A stretch of DNA of 64,000 nt from Kalaharituber pfeilii (taxonomy: Eukaryota; Ascomycota; Pezizomycetes; Pezizales; Pezizaceae): positions 806,001-870,000 of the forward strand of contig WHUZ01000006.1 of assembly GCA_015179045.1 (NCBI GenBank). The letters are read 5' to 3'. Position numbers and translations under genes: made by a program. Positions within the stretch are counted from its first letter, which is position 1; the number at the start of each line of letters is the position of its first letter. The notes beneath the pieces were generated by a model. That model did no database searches. It was not told the origin of the DNA and was given only the letters and a program-made list of their open reading frames with translations. Positions 44,972-58,189 of this stretch are shown piece after piece.

Positions 44972-46041
44972 TTTTCTTTTCCTTGCTTGCCACTATTAGT
45001 TACTAGGATGGCACATGTGCAGTTAGCATGAGATTAATGCATGAGCAGGAGGAAACAACGGGGGGGGAGGGGGAGGAGAGGAGGAGAGAACGCTGGTATT
45101 CACAGTCATAACGCTATGACGAAGGAGCTCACTGTAAAAGTGCTCACTCACCTCGCGGTTGAGGACTCACCTGCTAGTGATAGTGGCTTGAGAGTTGGCG
45201 ATATCTCTGCCTGAAAGTGCAGCGGGGTCTGGCGGGAGGGAGGCGACCCACTCTACTTACTTCCTTACCTGCATCCGGGGCCCTGGATTGCGTGCTTGGT
45301 TATGCAGCGCGCACGCTTTTGAGTGGGGCTTGGCATGCGAGTAAGGCTGGAGTCATCATGCGCGATGCTTATGTAAGTATGCGCGCAGGCGGGAATGCCG
45401 GCGAGATTATGCACGCGGTGCTGTGGCCGCACCAGAGGCCCGCTGCATTCGGCGCGGGAAGGCTAACGCTGGGGGGACAAGCGCGGCTGCACCTCATGTG
45501 CATGACCTTGCATCCCGCCGCGGCGCGCCAAGCGGTAGGCCATGGAACGAATCCGGGGAAGACCGTCCCAAATGACCTCATGGCCTCAGTGCTGTCCCTG
45601 GGACCCGCGGCTGCTGTGGCCTCGCATCTGGAACGCGACATCGGCCGCCCGGCTGCGATGACCCCCGATGAGTCGCAAGAGCGCTGCGGTCTTGATCCTG
45701 GAGGACGTCTTGACTTGCATCGCGCCAGCGCAAGATCCCTGCGCCGGCCCAGCGCTATTCCGAACTAGGCACCGGTCGAGCTCTTTAGGCATAAACCACA
45801 TCTGTACGTGTGGCAACTCACTCTGATGCCAGCACTCTCCCACAAGGCTCCCCCCCTCCAAAAAACCCCAGTAAACGAAGGTATGCTCCGTCGCAGACTT
45901 AGGAAGGTGCCGCAATTGATTATTGCCACCCACAGTGTTCCCTCATCCCTGTGCAAACCACAAACCCAAGGCTGACACTCGCCGCTGCTTGCTACTGTGT
46001 ACAGGCAATTATCTCACCTGCAACCTCAGAGACCACGCAAC
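44972..46041. promoter_or_regulatory. Divergent promoter region with a GC-rich island
   Basis: This spacer separates TYW3 (-) from the DUF2461 gene (+). From about 45220 to 45780 it is much richer in G+C and CpG than the rest of the window, and frames stay open on both strands (183 residues on plus, 90 on minus) without any family motif. A G-run lies at about 45061-45080. I regard the frames as by-products of composition. It may be a shared promoter or an insert of different origin. Confidence 0.5.
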
Positions 46042-47975
46042 ATGGTACCTTCACACGCAGCCTCTGCACCAAGCTCCACAAAGTCCGCACGCGTCGATGG
46101 AGTGTGGAAGGAATCGCGGAAGACTGATGCGAGGAGCAAGTATTTTGCACCGTTTGGGGGCGAGGATAGTAGGCGCGGGGCCGGAGATAGTGAAGATGCT
46201 CAACTCTCAGATGGCAATTCAGAGTGCCTGTCAGGTTGTAGTTCCCCATTGGCCCATAACCAAGATGCGGCTTCAACGAAGAAGAGAACAAGAGGTGACG
46301 AATGTTCGGATGCCGAGAATGAGCGGGCAAAATTGAACAGAAGACGAGATGCATTGCATGAAGGGTCCACCAAGGTGAAGAGGGCTAAGCAAATATTGAA
46401 AGCCAAAAATGCCCGTGAAATGCAACTGGCCAATAGAATTACCCTTCCAAGTGGTGAAACTCTAATACCTAATCGTTTGTCTACTCTAGAGTACAAGGAA
46501 GAAACAATTCAAGAAAATACCATGGCTTTCCTCAATGGTGGGTAACCTCAAGTGGATGAACGGACCAGATAATTGACTGAGGTTTCAGAGCTGGCTGCAA
46601 ATAATAACCGCCCCTGGTTTGCTGGTATGTCGGATACTCAGGATTGCCTTATAAACCTTGACTGAATAATACAGAGAACGAGTCATTCTATCGCGCTGCC
46701 AGACAAGATTTTGAAAGCTTTGTTGATGCTCTCAGCCAGAGAATCACCAAGGATGTGGACACTACGGTACCTGAGCTACCGCTGAAAGACATAGTGGGTT
46801 GTCCTCTCATTATCTGTTCGTTTATTGTTAAACAGTGTTAATTGCCGAGTTTAAGTTGTTGATCTTGCTGGCGTTATATATTATACTTGTATCCTGACAA
46901 GTGTTCCTTCGTAATAGATTTTCAGAATACATAGAGATATTCGATTTAGTAACGACCAAACACCATATAAAGTAAGATATCGAATAGTTCTATAGGATGA
47001 TTCTGATTTAACAATTTAAATCTACAGATTTATTTTTCAGCTGCATGGTTAGAAGTACACTCCTTCTACTCCAGTGTTGTTAGCTAATTATGATTGCAGG
47101 TCAAGGACGGGGAGGAAAGGGCCTTATGCGCACTATTACCTTCAAATCCAACCAAATGGTAAGAGTTTTGCTGGTATGTGGCCTTATTTCTACTTCATAC
47201 ATTGGTCAAACATTCAATCTTCTACCCTCAATGAGCCAATGCACATGCACTATTCGCGCAAATTTCCTGAAGGATTTTAATTCAATTGGGGTTTGCACTT
47301 TTTGGAGAATCAGGCTCACATGTGTAAACTCTGCACAGGCGGAGGTATCTGGCATGCCGACACTCAACCTTTATCACTTCTACGACGTGATATATCACGC
47401 AGGCCCCATCGTTTGAAGTCCATTCTGGCCAGAGACAGTATCTCAAGAGGTCTTCTTGGACTCAAAGGTAGGGTGGACAAACAAAAGGCTGTTCAGGCAT
47501 TCGCTTCTCGTAACGCAGCTGATGCATTAAAAACCGCACCCAAGGTACAGAATTTTTGTGAATTTAAGCTACCATTATTGGCATCATACTTCTTTGATTT
47601 AATAATGGCGAATAGGATGATAATACGAAGATGCTGACTCTTTGCAGGGATATCCCAGAGACCATCCAGAGCTTGAACTCCTACGACTGCGTAGCTTTAC
47701 TGTTGGGTTACCCTTAACAGATGAAGCGGTGAAAAGCAACGATTTTCTGGAGCATATTGTCGATATTTTTACAAAAGTTGAACCATTGGTATGTAGATTC
47801 AGCTTTGGTTACTGTCCTTACACCTTTCGAGTTCAGTGCCACGTTCAACGTTGAAGCGGCTCAGTCAGTTCATGGCTAAATGACAATCTTGGTGTAGATT
47901 ACATACCTTAACAGTGTTGTGATGCCGGACATTTACATGGATTCCTCAGTGAGGGGAAGTGACAATACTGTGTGA
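46042..47975 (+). CDS. DUF2461 / TIGR02453-family protein, nine exons
   Basis: Exons 46042-46537, 46589-46624, 46675-46793, 46918-46971, 47028-47047, 47100-47173, 47339-47544, 47648-47788 and 47898-47975; all introns are GT-AG and 1224 nt give 407 residues. The first 140 residues are charged and disordered with basic clusters that could act as nuclear localisation signals. The conserved domain then reads FLNELAANNNRPWFAENE, DFESFVDALSQRI, IFRIHRDIRFSNDQTPYK, FSAAWSRTGRKGPYAHYYL, GGGIWHADTQPLSLLRRDI and finally TYLNSVVMPD, the DUF2461 pattern. The family's biochemical role is not established. The 20-nt fifth exon is unusually short but required by frame and by the conserved sequence. An exon upstream of the chosen ATG cannot be excluded. 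Confidence 0.93.
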
Positions 47976-50900
47976 TTTCAGCTACATTTTCACCCCAACC
48001 AGCACATTTCGGTTTGAACAGATTTATAGGATGAAAGCGATGGTACGAAAATTGGTTTTTTTTTTTTTTTTCTCATCATGCCAAATTTCATAACTGTAGT
48101 GGTGTTGATTTGTTGGCCTGGGGTGCAATTCAATATTCGATTTTGAGACTTGCTTCCATTGATTACAACAGCAACACGTAGGGGGTTGGCGGCACATTAC
48201 AGTACGATCATACGATTTTACTCACTCCCCTTGCCCTACTGAGAACAAAAAGGTATGGTATCAAGACCAGGATCCGCTTAAATACTTCTGCGTGCTTCGA
48301 TTCACAGTTGGGGTGCTGCATCAGTCTCGCCACATACCCGTGAATCCTTGGTTACTACAGGCGAATCAGGAATTGAAATATCGTCACTCAAGTGATTCAT
48401 TGTATGCCGTGGGTTCGGCAGCGGGCCGCCAACTGGCGAGCCAGATTCTGACAGGCATCATTGGCCCCCAACCTACGTGCTGGTTGGCTTTTGTAGTTAG
48501 TGGACCCAGAAAAATACGCCGAGGAAGCCGCGCCTACGAGAAAAAATAAACTGTATAACCAATACCCTGTTGATCGACGCGCAGTAAGGGCAGTAGAGTA
48601 CAGTCATCAGCACAAATGTGAGGGGCTGTACAAAGTAACAATCCTACGCTAACTGTATGAATACTCTAGTTATGGTTGCGATACCGTACCCCTCACAGTG
48701 CAAAATACACCCTTCAGGCACAGGATGCCTCAACCGACATGACGCTCATGAAGCCTTGGAGCTCGAAGGTAGCTAGCCCGCACCACACCCAAACTAAGCA
48801 TGGAAAGCCCACGCGGCTTGAACCGGTGCTAGGCATCAGCAATCCAAGCGCAATGACATACCTATTGAAGTCTTTATATGACAAACGTCAACAGGATATT
48901 TATATGGTGATGCCGGACTTGTAAAAGCAATCGTTGCTTCTTTGCTCCGTATGGGCAGAATGACCTATTGCATGGTGGCTCAGAGATATTGACTTGGTGT
49001 GCAAATTGACACGCTCCATTATAGTGCTGCAGAGTGATGTCAGCCTGTCCGTGGTCATGTGGCAGTCACTGCAGCCTAGGACATGACCGCAGATATTGTC
49101 ATGGAAGCTCGCATTTCCTTGTAGCTGCAACCATGCGTTCTACCAATTCGATTCTGCGCTGCTTTAGAGGAATAATTTGCAATTGGCACTGGTAGTCGAA
49201 GACAATGTGCCAAATCCAGCCACTGATCCCTACCGGCACCGTTTTGGAGCGGGAAGAACACTTGCATCCGAGAAATATCTGGCGGCCCAGGAACCTGGGC
49301 CAGACGGGAGTAACCCTGAGCATGCCCCTCGAAGACAGCTTGCATCGTTCTGGTCTATGCAGCTCCGGTGCCACCACAATGGTACGAAAACATTTGATCC
49401 CGGCAAACACGTTGCACATTTACGTTCACGAAATGCGATTTACAAAATTTGCTCAGATTCTGCAACCTGTCGGATACTCACGTCCTGCATTATGCAGAGG
49501 TATCCTGTCTCAACTGTATTGTATTGCACACTTCTCATATGAGAAGTAAGTTTAGGCGGTGTACAAACGCAGTGAATGAGCTGGGCGGCCAACAAATATA
49601 GAGAGATTGAACTGTACTTATGAGGACCCAAGCTCATCTTGCGTACGTGCATGCCAACAATGTACTGTACTACCATCCAAGGACGGGGTTAAGGATCAAC
49701 TAGGATTTTTCATTCCGTATTTTATTTGCAAAGAGATTGTTGATAATCTTGGGTGCGACGTTGACCTGCTGCTTCAATGGCATGAGATTACAGTATTCCA
49801 TCAACTGCAATTGGACAGCAAGCAGTGTGTTTATCTGTGACTGGAGATCTCTGATCAAACGTAGTCTGGTTGCAATAAAACGTCAGCCGGCCCGTGGAGC
49901 ATGCCTTTAAGCACTGTGCCTTATCAGGCAGGCAGCTCGTAATTTTTCGTAATTTTTCGTAATTTTTCGTAATTTTACTTGTATTTTTCTTTCTTTTTTC
50001 CTGACATGTATGTGTAGTACGCGGCAGTTATGAGGCGTCCAGCGATGTACTTCTAGTGGTAAATCATTTGTCTCAATTCACATGATCACCAGACAATCCC
50101 GTAACGTTTTCAAATTGGACTGGGCTTGCCTGTGGCTTGCAGCACATTCTTCACGAAGGGATACGGGTAATGCTTCATAATGCCAGAGTTACCGTACATC
50201 ACCCCCTACATAGCACTACTGGTATACGGTGATGCACATCCAGTCCGTTTCGCGAACGTCATGAGCTTTTTACCCTACCCTAGAACGTGCGCACCGAGCT
50301 GCATCGATTGTGGCCATGGGTACTGCGGCTACTTTGCATTGTCCGTTGTAGCATGGGGTGTATTGTACATTGTCTGCAATTTTTTTACTTTTTCCTGACA
50401 TGAGTTCTTCCTCCTTACCAGTTCTCACCTCTAGGCTTGATTCTTTTTCTTTTCTCCTTTCTTTTTCTCGTTCATATTTGAATTTTTCTCACTGCACGAG
50501 CCGTCCGAAGTGTCGGCGCGGTGATGCTCCAGTGACCCCAGATTACATCAGTACGAGACTGACGTGATGCCAACGCTGTTGTCCTAGGATTGTACTGTTG
50601 TTCGCTGTGACAAACTGCAACATCTCGGTAAGCAGAGTTGTAGAATAACCCCTCTTCTGCACCGTCATGTTCCTGCTGCGCTTATTACCACGAGCCTTGT
50701 CTCGATGTGATGTTTGTTCCTGGCGATGGCACCTTGCTATCCCGCTGATACGCAGCCATTGGCGTGCCTGGGGTCGGAGTGCCCATCAAAACCGCCCGTC
50801 TGCCTCCGGCTGCAAATTATGTCAACCTGCCGCCCGCTTCCACACCATCCCGCCGCGGAGCGCCGATTTGATGGCCCTAATACCTACTTACCTCTAACTT

Positions 50901-51639
50901 GCAGTCCCGACGCGTTGCATTATTTCGTGGGCGGCGTATTCCGGGGTGTCCTAGCCTTGCTTGATTGTTCTTTTCTTCTTACCCTTTTTTGCTGTTCTCT
51001 TTTTTTTTTCCTTATGTCCTTTTTGTAAGATATAACCACTAGCTCATCGGGGTAGCTGTTTTGCCAGTGTTTCGATTGTTTTGGCCCTCCAAGAACGCGG
51101 TGCGCATGGCCTCCGCCCTCCGTGCCAACCAGGCTAGGCCGCTCCTTCTCCACACTCGCATGCATGCTGTGATCGACTCTATTATGCCGACATGCTCTTA
51201 TGGTCGTAGCGTTGTTAGTGCACTGTTTTTTTTTTTTCCATGGCGCGGAGGGGTTGCGACTTCGTGTCCCCTGAGAGGCTGGTTCCCTCCATGTATAACT
51301 TGTAGATCCGCTTGCTGAGGCGACCTTGCATTTCGTCAGGCACCTGCATGTTTTTCCCCTCCCCGCCTTGCGCGCTGCTGTGGCCGCCGCTGGCTGCTCT
51401 GCTCTGCATGGGGGTGGGCCACCACCACCCAATTTACCGCTTTTGTTTTGCCTGCGCCGTCCGAGGTCGTTCCTCACGTTAAGCGACCAGAACTGGGATA
51501 GCCCCGCCAGCTCCCAGCTGCGCCGTCGACCCCCGCTGCATGCGCTGCCTTTTCTCGCTCTCGCCCGCCGTGGCCCTTCGCTCCATGTATCACAGCCTTG
51601 GGGCCGGCTTGCTTCCCCCGTCCTGCCTGCTTCCTGTCC
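47976..51639. other. Long region without a recognised gene
   Basis: 3.7 kb with many overlapping short frames but no family motifs. It becomes GC-richer and pyrimidine-rich on the plus strand from about 50400 onward. The minus-strand frame of 304 residues that starts in the next tract and ends at 50920 is low complexity (Gly/Arg/Glu) and not credible as a gene. Confidence 0.4.
49938..49978 (+). repeat. (CGTAATTTTT)n short tandem repeat
   Basis: Four tandem copies of CGTAATTTTT, about 41 bases. Confidence 0.75.
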
Positions 51640-52080
51640 CGCCCTCCCTACCCGCCCCCCACATCGAACGCTCTCCGTTCCTCCACTTCCGCAGCGCCTC
51701 CCCACCCCCTCTCCGCACCCCTCTCCCCTCCCCCCTCCCCCCTCCCCCCTCCCCCTCCCCCCTCCCCCCTCTGCCCCTCTCCCCTCTCCCCTCTCCCCCC
51801 ACCTCCAAGCCCAGCGACTAGCAGGCACTACCAAGTACTTGCTTCCGGTAGCTGCTGACTGGCCGATGGTTGCGCGTAGCGGCGGCGAGGTCTGTTAAAC
51901 CTACATGCAGCAAAGCCCTCACAAGCGCAGAGGAGAAATTAGAGAATAAACCTTAGAGCCATATCATTCATCGATCTGGTCCAAGTCGAAATAGCGTCCT
52001 CCTTGCGTGTCGTGGCTTCGACTCCCCCTCCACCCCACCCCCCCTCCACCCCCCTCCCCCCCCCTCCCACCCCCATACCC
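51640..52080 (+). repeat. Long C/T-rich strand-asymmetric tract
   Basis: Most of 51640-51800 is composed of CCCCTCT/CCCCCTC units, and 52020-52075 is CCACCCC/CCCTCCC. The plus strand is almost purine-free. Such tracts can form triplex or quadruplex structures on the complementary strand and may serve as a promoter element for the downstream regulator gene. Confidence 0.75.
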
Positions 52081-52727
52081 CTCGTTCCCAGAGGTCCTAG
52101 TTTCCTCAGATCCACATTGATCCAAAATCCACACCGCTCGCCAATCCAGGCGTCCTCCGGCTGCCCTAAACGGCTGCCCAATCACCTGTTCCACGCATGC
52201 AAACCACCTCAGCAGGCTCCTCTCCATAGCTCAGGATTTCCCCATTACCCTCCCCCTCAACCCCCCTACCCCTCCCATTCTCCGTCCTTTCCTTGTCCAA
52301 TCCGCCCTCCTGCTGCCCCAGTGTTAACCAGCCTTGCGATCCCAAGGGGCGTTCGACTGAGGGACCAGCGAGGGGTTATCCTACGACGCCACAGCGGAAA
52401 GGAAAAGGCAAGAGCCTAGGTCCCTCTAGTTCTGTTGGCCCGAGCATAGCGAAAACGTGCTAGAACTCTGAAGGCCCCACTTAGACTTTCTGAACCCCTG
52501 GGATCCTGCGCAATTGCGGTTTGCGGAACCAGGAGTCTGGAAAGGTTATAATCACGCGCGGCGGGGGCTTTGATTAGCACTCTATAGCGTCCGCTTCCCT
52601 CCTCTCCCGGCAGAGCCCCTCTTTTTCTCAGTCCATTTCTCGAGACCGTCATCATTCGGGCACAGCCATCATCCACCTCCGCCTGCCCCGTGTTACGAGG
52701 CAGAAATTGAGACCTGTGGGTGTTATT

Positions 52728-52813
52728 AAAAAAAAAAAAAAGGAAAACGGAAAAAGAAAAAGAAAAAGAAAAAATAATCCAGGTCACCCCCATAGAAGAA
52801 AGGAAGAGAAGGG

Positions 52814-52866
<53 letters not shown>
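52728..52866 (+). repeat. Purine tract with about 50 consecutive A
   Basis: A15, then GGAAAACGG, (AAAAAG)n, a short unique piece, then about 50 A ending at 52866. It lies about 330 bases before the start of the zinc-cluster gene. No retroposon body or target duplication could be defined. Confidence 0.8.
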
Positions 52867-52869
<3 letters not shown>

Positions 52870-53198
52870 CCGTTCACATTTGCTAGGTACTAGATCTGAT
52901 CGTCTCAGCGGGAAAGATCTTGTTGTTCCTGCAACCGGGCTGCATCTCGCCTCCCCGCCCGTGTTATAGATCTCCTCATTCCCAATTACCTGGGTCCAAT
53001 ACCTAAAAGTTTGAGCCGGCATTTACTACACCACCACTCAAAAGTTTGTGTACCCGTCTTCTGCTAGGCAGTCTGCCAATTCACTATTTTACCAACGCTC
53101 ACCGTCGCATCGCATCATATCACATCCGAGCACTGGTCGTGTGATCTCGCCTAAGCATTGCACATACCCATCTCCCCGTTCAGCCTTTATACCGCCCT

Positions 53199-54593
53199 AT
53201 GTACCCGTCCTCATCGAGTCAGCCTGGCCATCCAAATCTGTGGCAACAGGAAGAAGGTAAAGAGCAAGGCAGGTACCCTACCGCTGAAGCCGGCTTATAT
53301 TCCGCGCGGGACCAGCATTCTGGTTATCCTCCTCGAGAGCATCTATCTAACGGTTTTCCTGCCCGAGAAGACGGTAATCGACATCCCCAGCGGGAAGACT
53401 CAAACCGGTATAGCTCGAGGGAGGAAGCCTTCCAACACCCTCTACGAGAAGAAGTGAATAGCCCCCCCCTCTGCCTCCCCCGATCCCTTCTTCGCTTAAC
53501 TTTTCTTTCCGTCCTTCTATATTATGTGAAAATCCCACGACTTCTAATCAATTCCTTAGGAGCATCACAATTTGAGCTCTCAGAGACCATCTCCATCGTA
53601 TCCTTTTCCACCTCCAGCCCAATCCGATCCGCAGAAAATGGATATGGCGCACCCCGAGTATCAACGACACGCGGAGTTTTACCGTATGCCTCCAATGGCA
53701 TTTACTCAGCCAGCACCACGACAGAGGACTGCAATTGCATGTCGATATTGTCGCCGACGGAAGGTAAGGCCTAGGACTATGCTGCAATTTTAATACCTGA
53801 GCTAATTTAGTTTAAGATTCGTTGCTCTGGGTTTGAGTCCTCCCAAGATGGGAGATGCAGCAACTGCCAGAGGTTTAACCAAGAATGCATCTTCACTCCT
53901 GTGTCGTCTCAAACACAAGCATTTGTCCCTGCTCATGCCTTCCAGCAGCACATAAACCCGCGTATGGCGCAGTCTTATGGGAATAGTAGAGGAGGCCGGC
54001 AGTACACTCCAGGTCCTGTTCAACTCTATGGAGCTCACGGTCAGCCTTTACCACATTCAAATGCCAACGAGTTTCCACCTTTTCCGTCTCGCGTTCCCAG
54101 TCCATCCTCACACTCAGCTCCATACGAACACTACGATCCACATGGTCAGGAATCCAGGGACAGGCCTAGCTCAGATGTCCATGAACTGCATCCAAGTTTC
54201 CCTAGAAGAAGCTCGCAAGGGGATTATCCAAGTCATTGGCCCCGTCCGGAAGCACCAATTCTTCCTCTTCCAACAACCTTTTCGCAACCAAAGGACTACT
54301 CACCACCGCCCACAGTTAGCCCTCACTCTTATGAATATCAGCCTGGACCTAGCCAAAGTAGACGCACTTCACCTCCATTCTCGAGTGACCGTCCTGCGAG
54401 CATTTCACCTCATCCCCCCATTCATCCTCCGATGTGGGCGCCTCCAAGACCAGAATCGACTGGCCCTTCTGGCAGTGTTGGTCCTAGTTTGCATCCAATG
54501 CAACTTTCCAATATCATTGACTCAACACAACAGCATCAGCAGCGGTCTGCACATGACAACGAGATGCTGAATCAGTTGAAGAGGGCATTGTGA
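53199..54593 (+). CDS. Zn2Cys6 zinc-cluster transcription factor
   Basis: Exons 53199-53453, 53560-53763 and 53817-54593 (GT-AG, all phase 0) give 411 residues. The DNA-binding cluster is central rather than N-terminal: C146, C149, C156, C167, C170, C177 in the order CX2CX6CX10CX2CX6C (ACRYCRRRK, then IRCSG, then CSNCQRFNQECIF). The intron splits the cluster exactly after RRRK, as in many fungal members. The N-terminal 85 residues are rich in Gln, Arg and Glu; the long C-terminal part is Pro/Ser/His-rich and disordered, with no fungal-specific middle homology region visible. It is presumably a nuclear DNA-binding regulator; targets are unknown. Confidence 0.92.
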
Positions 54594-55014
54594 ACTCTCT
54601 AGTGACTAGATGTAAATGGTCGACTCTAACTGATTTTGGATCTGGTTCTTTATTCTCCTTGTTGCGTTGTTTCATGGCTTCTAATCAGGTTAATTTTGCT
54701 TCCTTCATTTCAAATTGTGAATTTTTTTGATTTAGGTCTTTTATTGATTATTGAACGATGTTTGGGAGGCTATATTGGGGTGGTCATTTTCCTTTATTGA
54801 TAGTACTTATGAGCGACGATGATATGCCTTCTTGATATTTTTGATATGTTTTCCCTTCCCGCTCTTCCCTTTCCTATTCCCCCACCCCTCCTCCCACAAC
54901 AATGCTAAAACGATAGACCTGGTTTTTGAGGGGTCACATATGGAAATGGACATTTTCTTTGGTTCCTCGAGTTATGCAAAATACCATGGAGGCTTATGTT
55001 TGATTTTCTAATCA

Positions 55015-55090
55015 CGGTTGGTTGGTTGGTTGGTTGCTTGCAAGTTGGCTGGTTGATTGATTGGTTGCCTGTTTGCCTGGTTGGTTGGTT
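55015..55090 (+). repeat. (GGTT)n degenerate microsatellite
   Basis: GGTTGGTTGGTTGGTTGCTT and further GGTT/GATT units over about 75 bases. Confidence 0.75.
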
Positions 55091-56649
55091 GACTGCATAT
55101 ACGTTTCCTATATCTTGCTCAATCCCATCAAATTCTGTGTTCCTGTCACCGTTACTATTACTACATTCTTCAAGACCATACTGTTGCTCAGCACAGGCGT
55201 CTATCTAGACAGGATTGTAGTATCATTCACAGATTTTCAATGAAGAATGAGTGGTTGCGGGTGTATCATTTATTATTGTTTCACTTTACATTCCCTATTC
55301 TTAGTGGAAGCCATCTTTTATTCCTTCCGCCTTCTTTGTTGTGTTCAAGAAACTTACTGCCATAGCATATTCCACTGGAATACGCATAGCATACGCATTT
55401 TGTCGTTCAAATCTTCCGATTTCGTGCAGCTAGGGGGAAGGGATTATCCTACAGCATGTACCTCAGTTTCGAACACCAAGCTCATACCAGCTACGTTTGA
55501 TTTTCAGCTTCGCGAGATACATTTCGTTCTTTTCTTTCTCCTGCTATGCCACCGCACTATTTCTATTCCGAAATACCCATCAAATTCGCTTATAGTGAGC
55601 ACCTACCCCATCACGTACTTCTAGCTCACCATGTTATTTCCTACCTTGTACCCTCCTGCACATATGTACTTTCAGACAAGCTTCATGAGAAAGGGGCCAA
55701 GGGTTAACTAATCAGCGCTAACTTTGCCAGAAGTCTATTTCTGCTCTTGCTGCTAACACACTGCCCACCTCCGCACCTCAACTCAACGGACTTATGTGGC
55801 TAAAATAATCAGGTATCAGGCGCTTTATCTCATACTTTCTGCTTTGCTGCGTGCTTTTGCTCGATATCGTTTACTGCATATTCAGGGAAATGGTAGTTAT
55901 GTTTAAAATTCTCTGTATCACATTCGGTTCACAGGAAGAAGCTGAGGTTCCTTCACGTTTTCATAGGTTCAACATTATTTACCCAGTGACAACTGTGTTT
56001 TTGACTTTTACCTTTATTCTCTTCACTCCAGTTTTCATTTAATTTCACCGTTTCCAAGCATAACGCAAGCAACAACCCCTACACACCAGAATTCTGCTTC
56101 TAGTTCCCGTGTATGGCTGGATTTGCTTCTATTGCCCTTAAAACTAAAGCAATGGCCGGGGATGATTGTGTAAGGCCCATGTTCATAAACGAATTAACTT
56201 ATTTTGTCTGAACTAGAAACTCACGTCTATTAGAGAGCTTCTTTCTCGTTGACAACTCTGCACTCCATAAGGACTAGCAATCGAACACATCCTAATAACA
56301 TATGCAGTTACGGATTTCTATTCAAGACGGCTGGCCTCGAAGATTGCTGTGGGGAAAGCCCACATGAAGAAAATTCGCGCGTTGCTTCAGCAAATTTGAT
56401 CAGATCTCAGAAACTTTCTCTTCACATGTCCTGAATATGCGTAGGGAGCTGCAAGCTTAGGCTGGTTGTTCAGTATGATACCCGGGCAAGGAGCTGGGAT
56501 ATTAGACACTTTGCTAGCATGAAACAAAAACCGGGATAAACATTCTCTACAAGTGCACTTATTACTAGACTTACATCCTTCCACCCTGCTAATGTCGACT
56601 ATTACGGGATAAATCCGTTAACCGTAACCAATTCCTAGATTAGTTTCTT

Positions 56650-56695
<46 letters not shown>

Positions 56696-58003
56696 TAACT
56701 TATTGTGCTGTATTTGTCCATTCCTCCATTCTCCCTCCTACGCCGCATCCGCAGTTCAGACTTGATTCAGCAATACATGAACAAGTATGGACGTGGTGGC
56801 TAGGTTATCGTACGATTGATTTGCTTCAACAGCATCTCAATGGCACCTAATTATATGTATGGAGAGCTGGCTGTAGTCAAAGTTCACAAAACATCACAAA
56901 ACAAAACCCAGTTTATCCTTGGCCACTACGTAAGTTGTTACCGTTACGGGTAGATTAGATCAATTGCAAGATGAAACCTTTGAGGGGCAAGAGCTAGAAT
57001 ATCTGTGTTCGTATCACCTCGTTCGTAACGGCGTCCATCAGAATACATACCTGAAATAGATACGATTGGGTGGCAAGCGAGACATACAGTAGCAGTATAG
57101 TAGTGGGAGGAGGGGGAGGAGGAAGGATGAGGGTCTGTCTTTGCACGATGACTAGTTGCTCTGAAGCTTGTGCGTCTGGTAAATGATGGCCTGTACTACA
57201 GTGCATGGATTGGAACCCATTCTGCGATCTCTTGTACATGGCTCAGGGTGACCTTACTCCAAACGTGAGTTAGTCGGCGTTGATAGGGCGGGGACGGAGC
57301 AGAGGGCCAGGCAGCAAGGGATAGGCCGGAGCGGCCACATGACCTGCTCCAATGAGTGCTGTGCTTCAGCACCTCGACTTCAGCTGAGGACTACAGGTGC
57401 TTTGCCACGTTCTAAGCTCTACTGACCCTGACGAACTCATGAGGTGCTGTCAAGTAATGACCCAGTTACTTACCTTACGCCTTGAGGCTGTTCAGGCCCA
57501 GGCTTCCAATACGCATTCACCTAAATGCCTGCTGCAGCAGACCATCCACTGCTTGTCATCTCGGCCAGCAGAAGTTCTCCTCTCCAGCCATACTGATATG
57601 TCTGCTCTGAAAGGTGCAGATCGGCCAGCAGGTCAGATAATCTCCAATGCCACCTCCTCCAAAAAGTCGACAAAAGGCACCGGATTCACAGGCATATCCA
57701 ACGATCTAATCGTCCCACATCGACAAGCTGTCACAAAACTACTGGATGCACCACTCACATATTGCATTCACCGCTAGGCCTTTTCTACTAGTACCCCCTT
57801 CGTTTCTTCATTCTTCATTTCTTCACATCTTCCTTGCTTCAAGGTGGGGGCAACTCAGCACATGAACACCTACATGGCACAGTAATCTGTCTAAACTTAA
57901 ACCCCGCCCGGAAGCCCCCGCCGTGCACTCGTCCCGGTAAGATCTATCCAAGGCCGATGTTTCATCCCAGCGTACAAGCCTACCTCGTTGTGCATAAGGG
58001 CCT

Positions 58004-58189
58004 TTAGGGCCTTCCATTGAATACTTTAGAACTGCTGCTAGGGTCGGATCGATGCACATGCTGCAGAAGTAAGTTTGAACTTACCGTACGGGATACGGGT
58101 ATGTAGCTGGCGTCGCAATACATCATTTCGCACGTTAAATCAATCACCTTACTTTTGTCCCAACTTTCCGCTTTCTCATCATTTGCCAT
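58004..58189 (-). CDS. Possible small spliced gene, unrecognised
   Basis: An ATG in good context (AAAAATGGC) opens MANDEKAESWDKSKVIDLTC. A perfect donor GTAAGT follows codon 35 (exon 58085-58189), and TTCTGCAG 24 bases later would be the acceptor (exon 58004-58060), giving 53 residues. The 24-nt intron is shorter than others in this window, which argues against this exact model. No homology is recognised. Confidence 0.25.
   Translation of the reverse strand: MANDEKAESWDKSKVIDLTCEMMYCDASYIPVSRTVSSNLLLQHVHRSDPSSSSKVFNGRP

Noticed and set aside
45217..45768. 183-residue plus-strand frame in the GC-rich island
   Set aside because: High GC content removes stop codons on both strands at once; no family motif or splice context supports a gene.
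48660..48860. Possible 5S rRNA-like segment
   Set aside because: Only scattered short words resemble 5S; the internal control region and pairing stems are absent.
49938..49978. CRISPR-like array
   Set aside because: The short repeats are directly adjacent without spacers, and the organism is a fungus.
50920..51834. 304-residue minus-strand reading frame
   Set aside because: It is the antisense of the C/T tract, so it is Gly/Arg/Glu low complexity, and it has no domain or start context. The length reflects composition.
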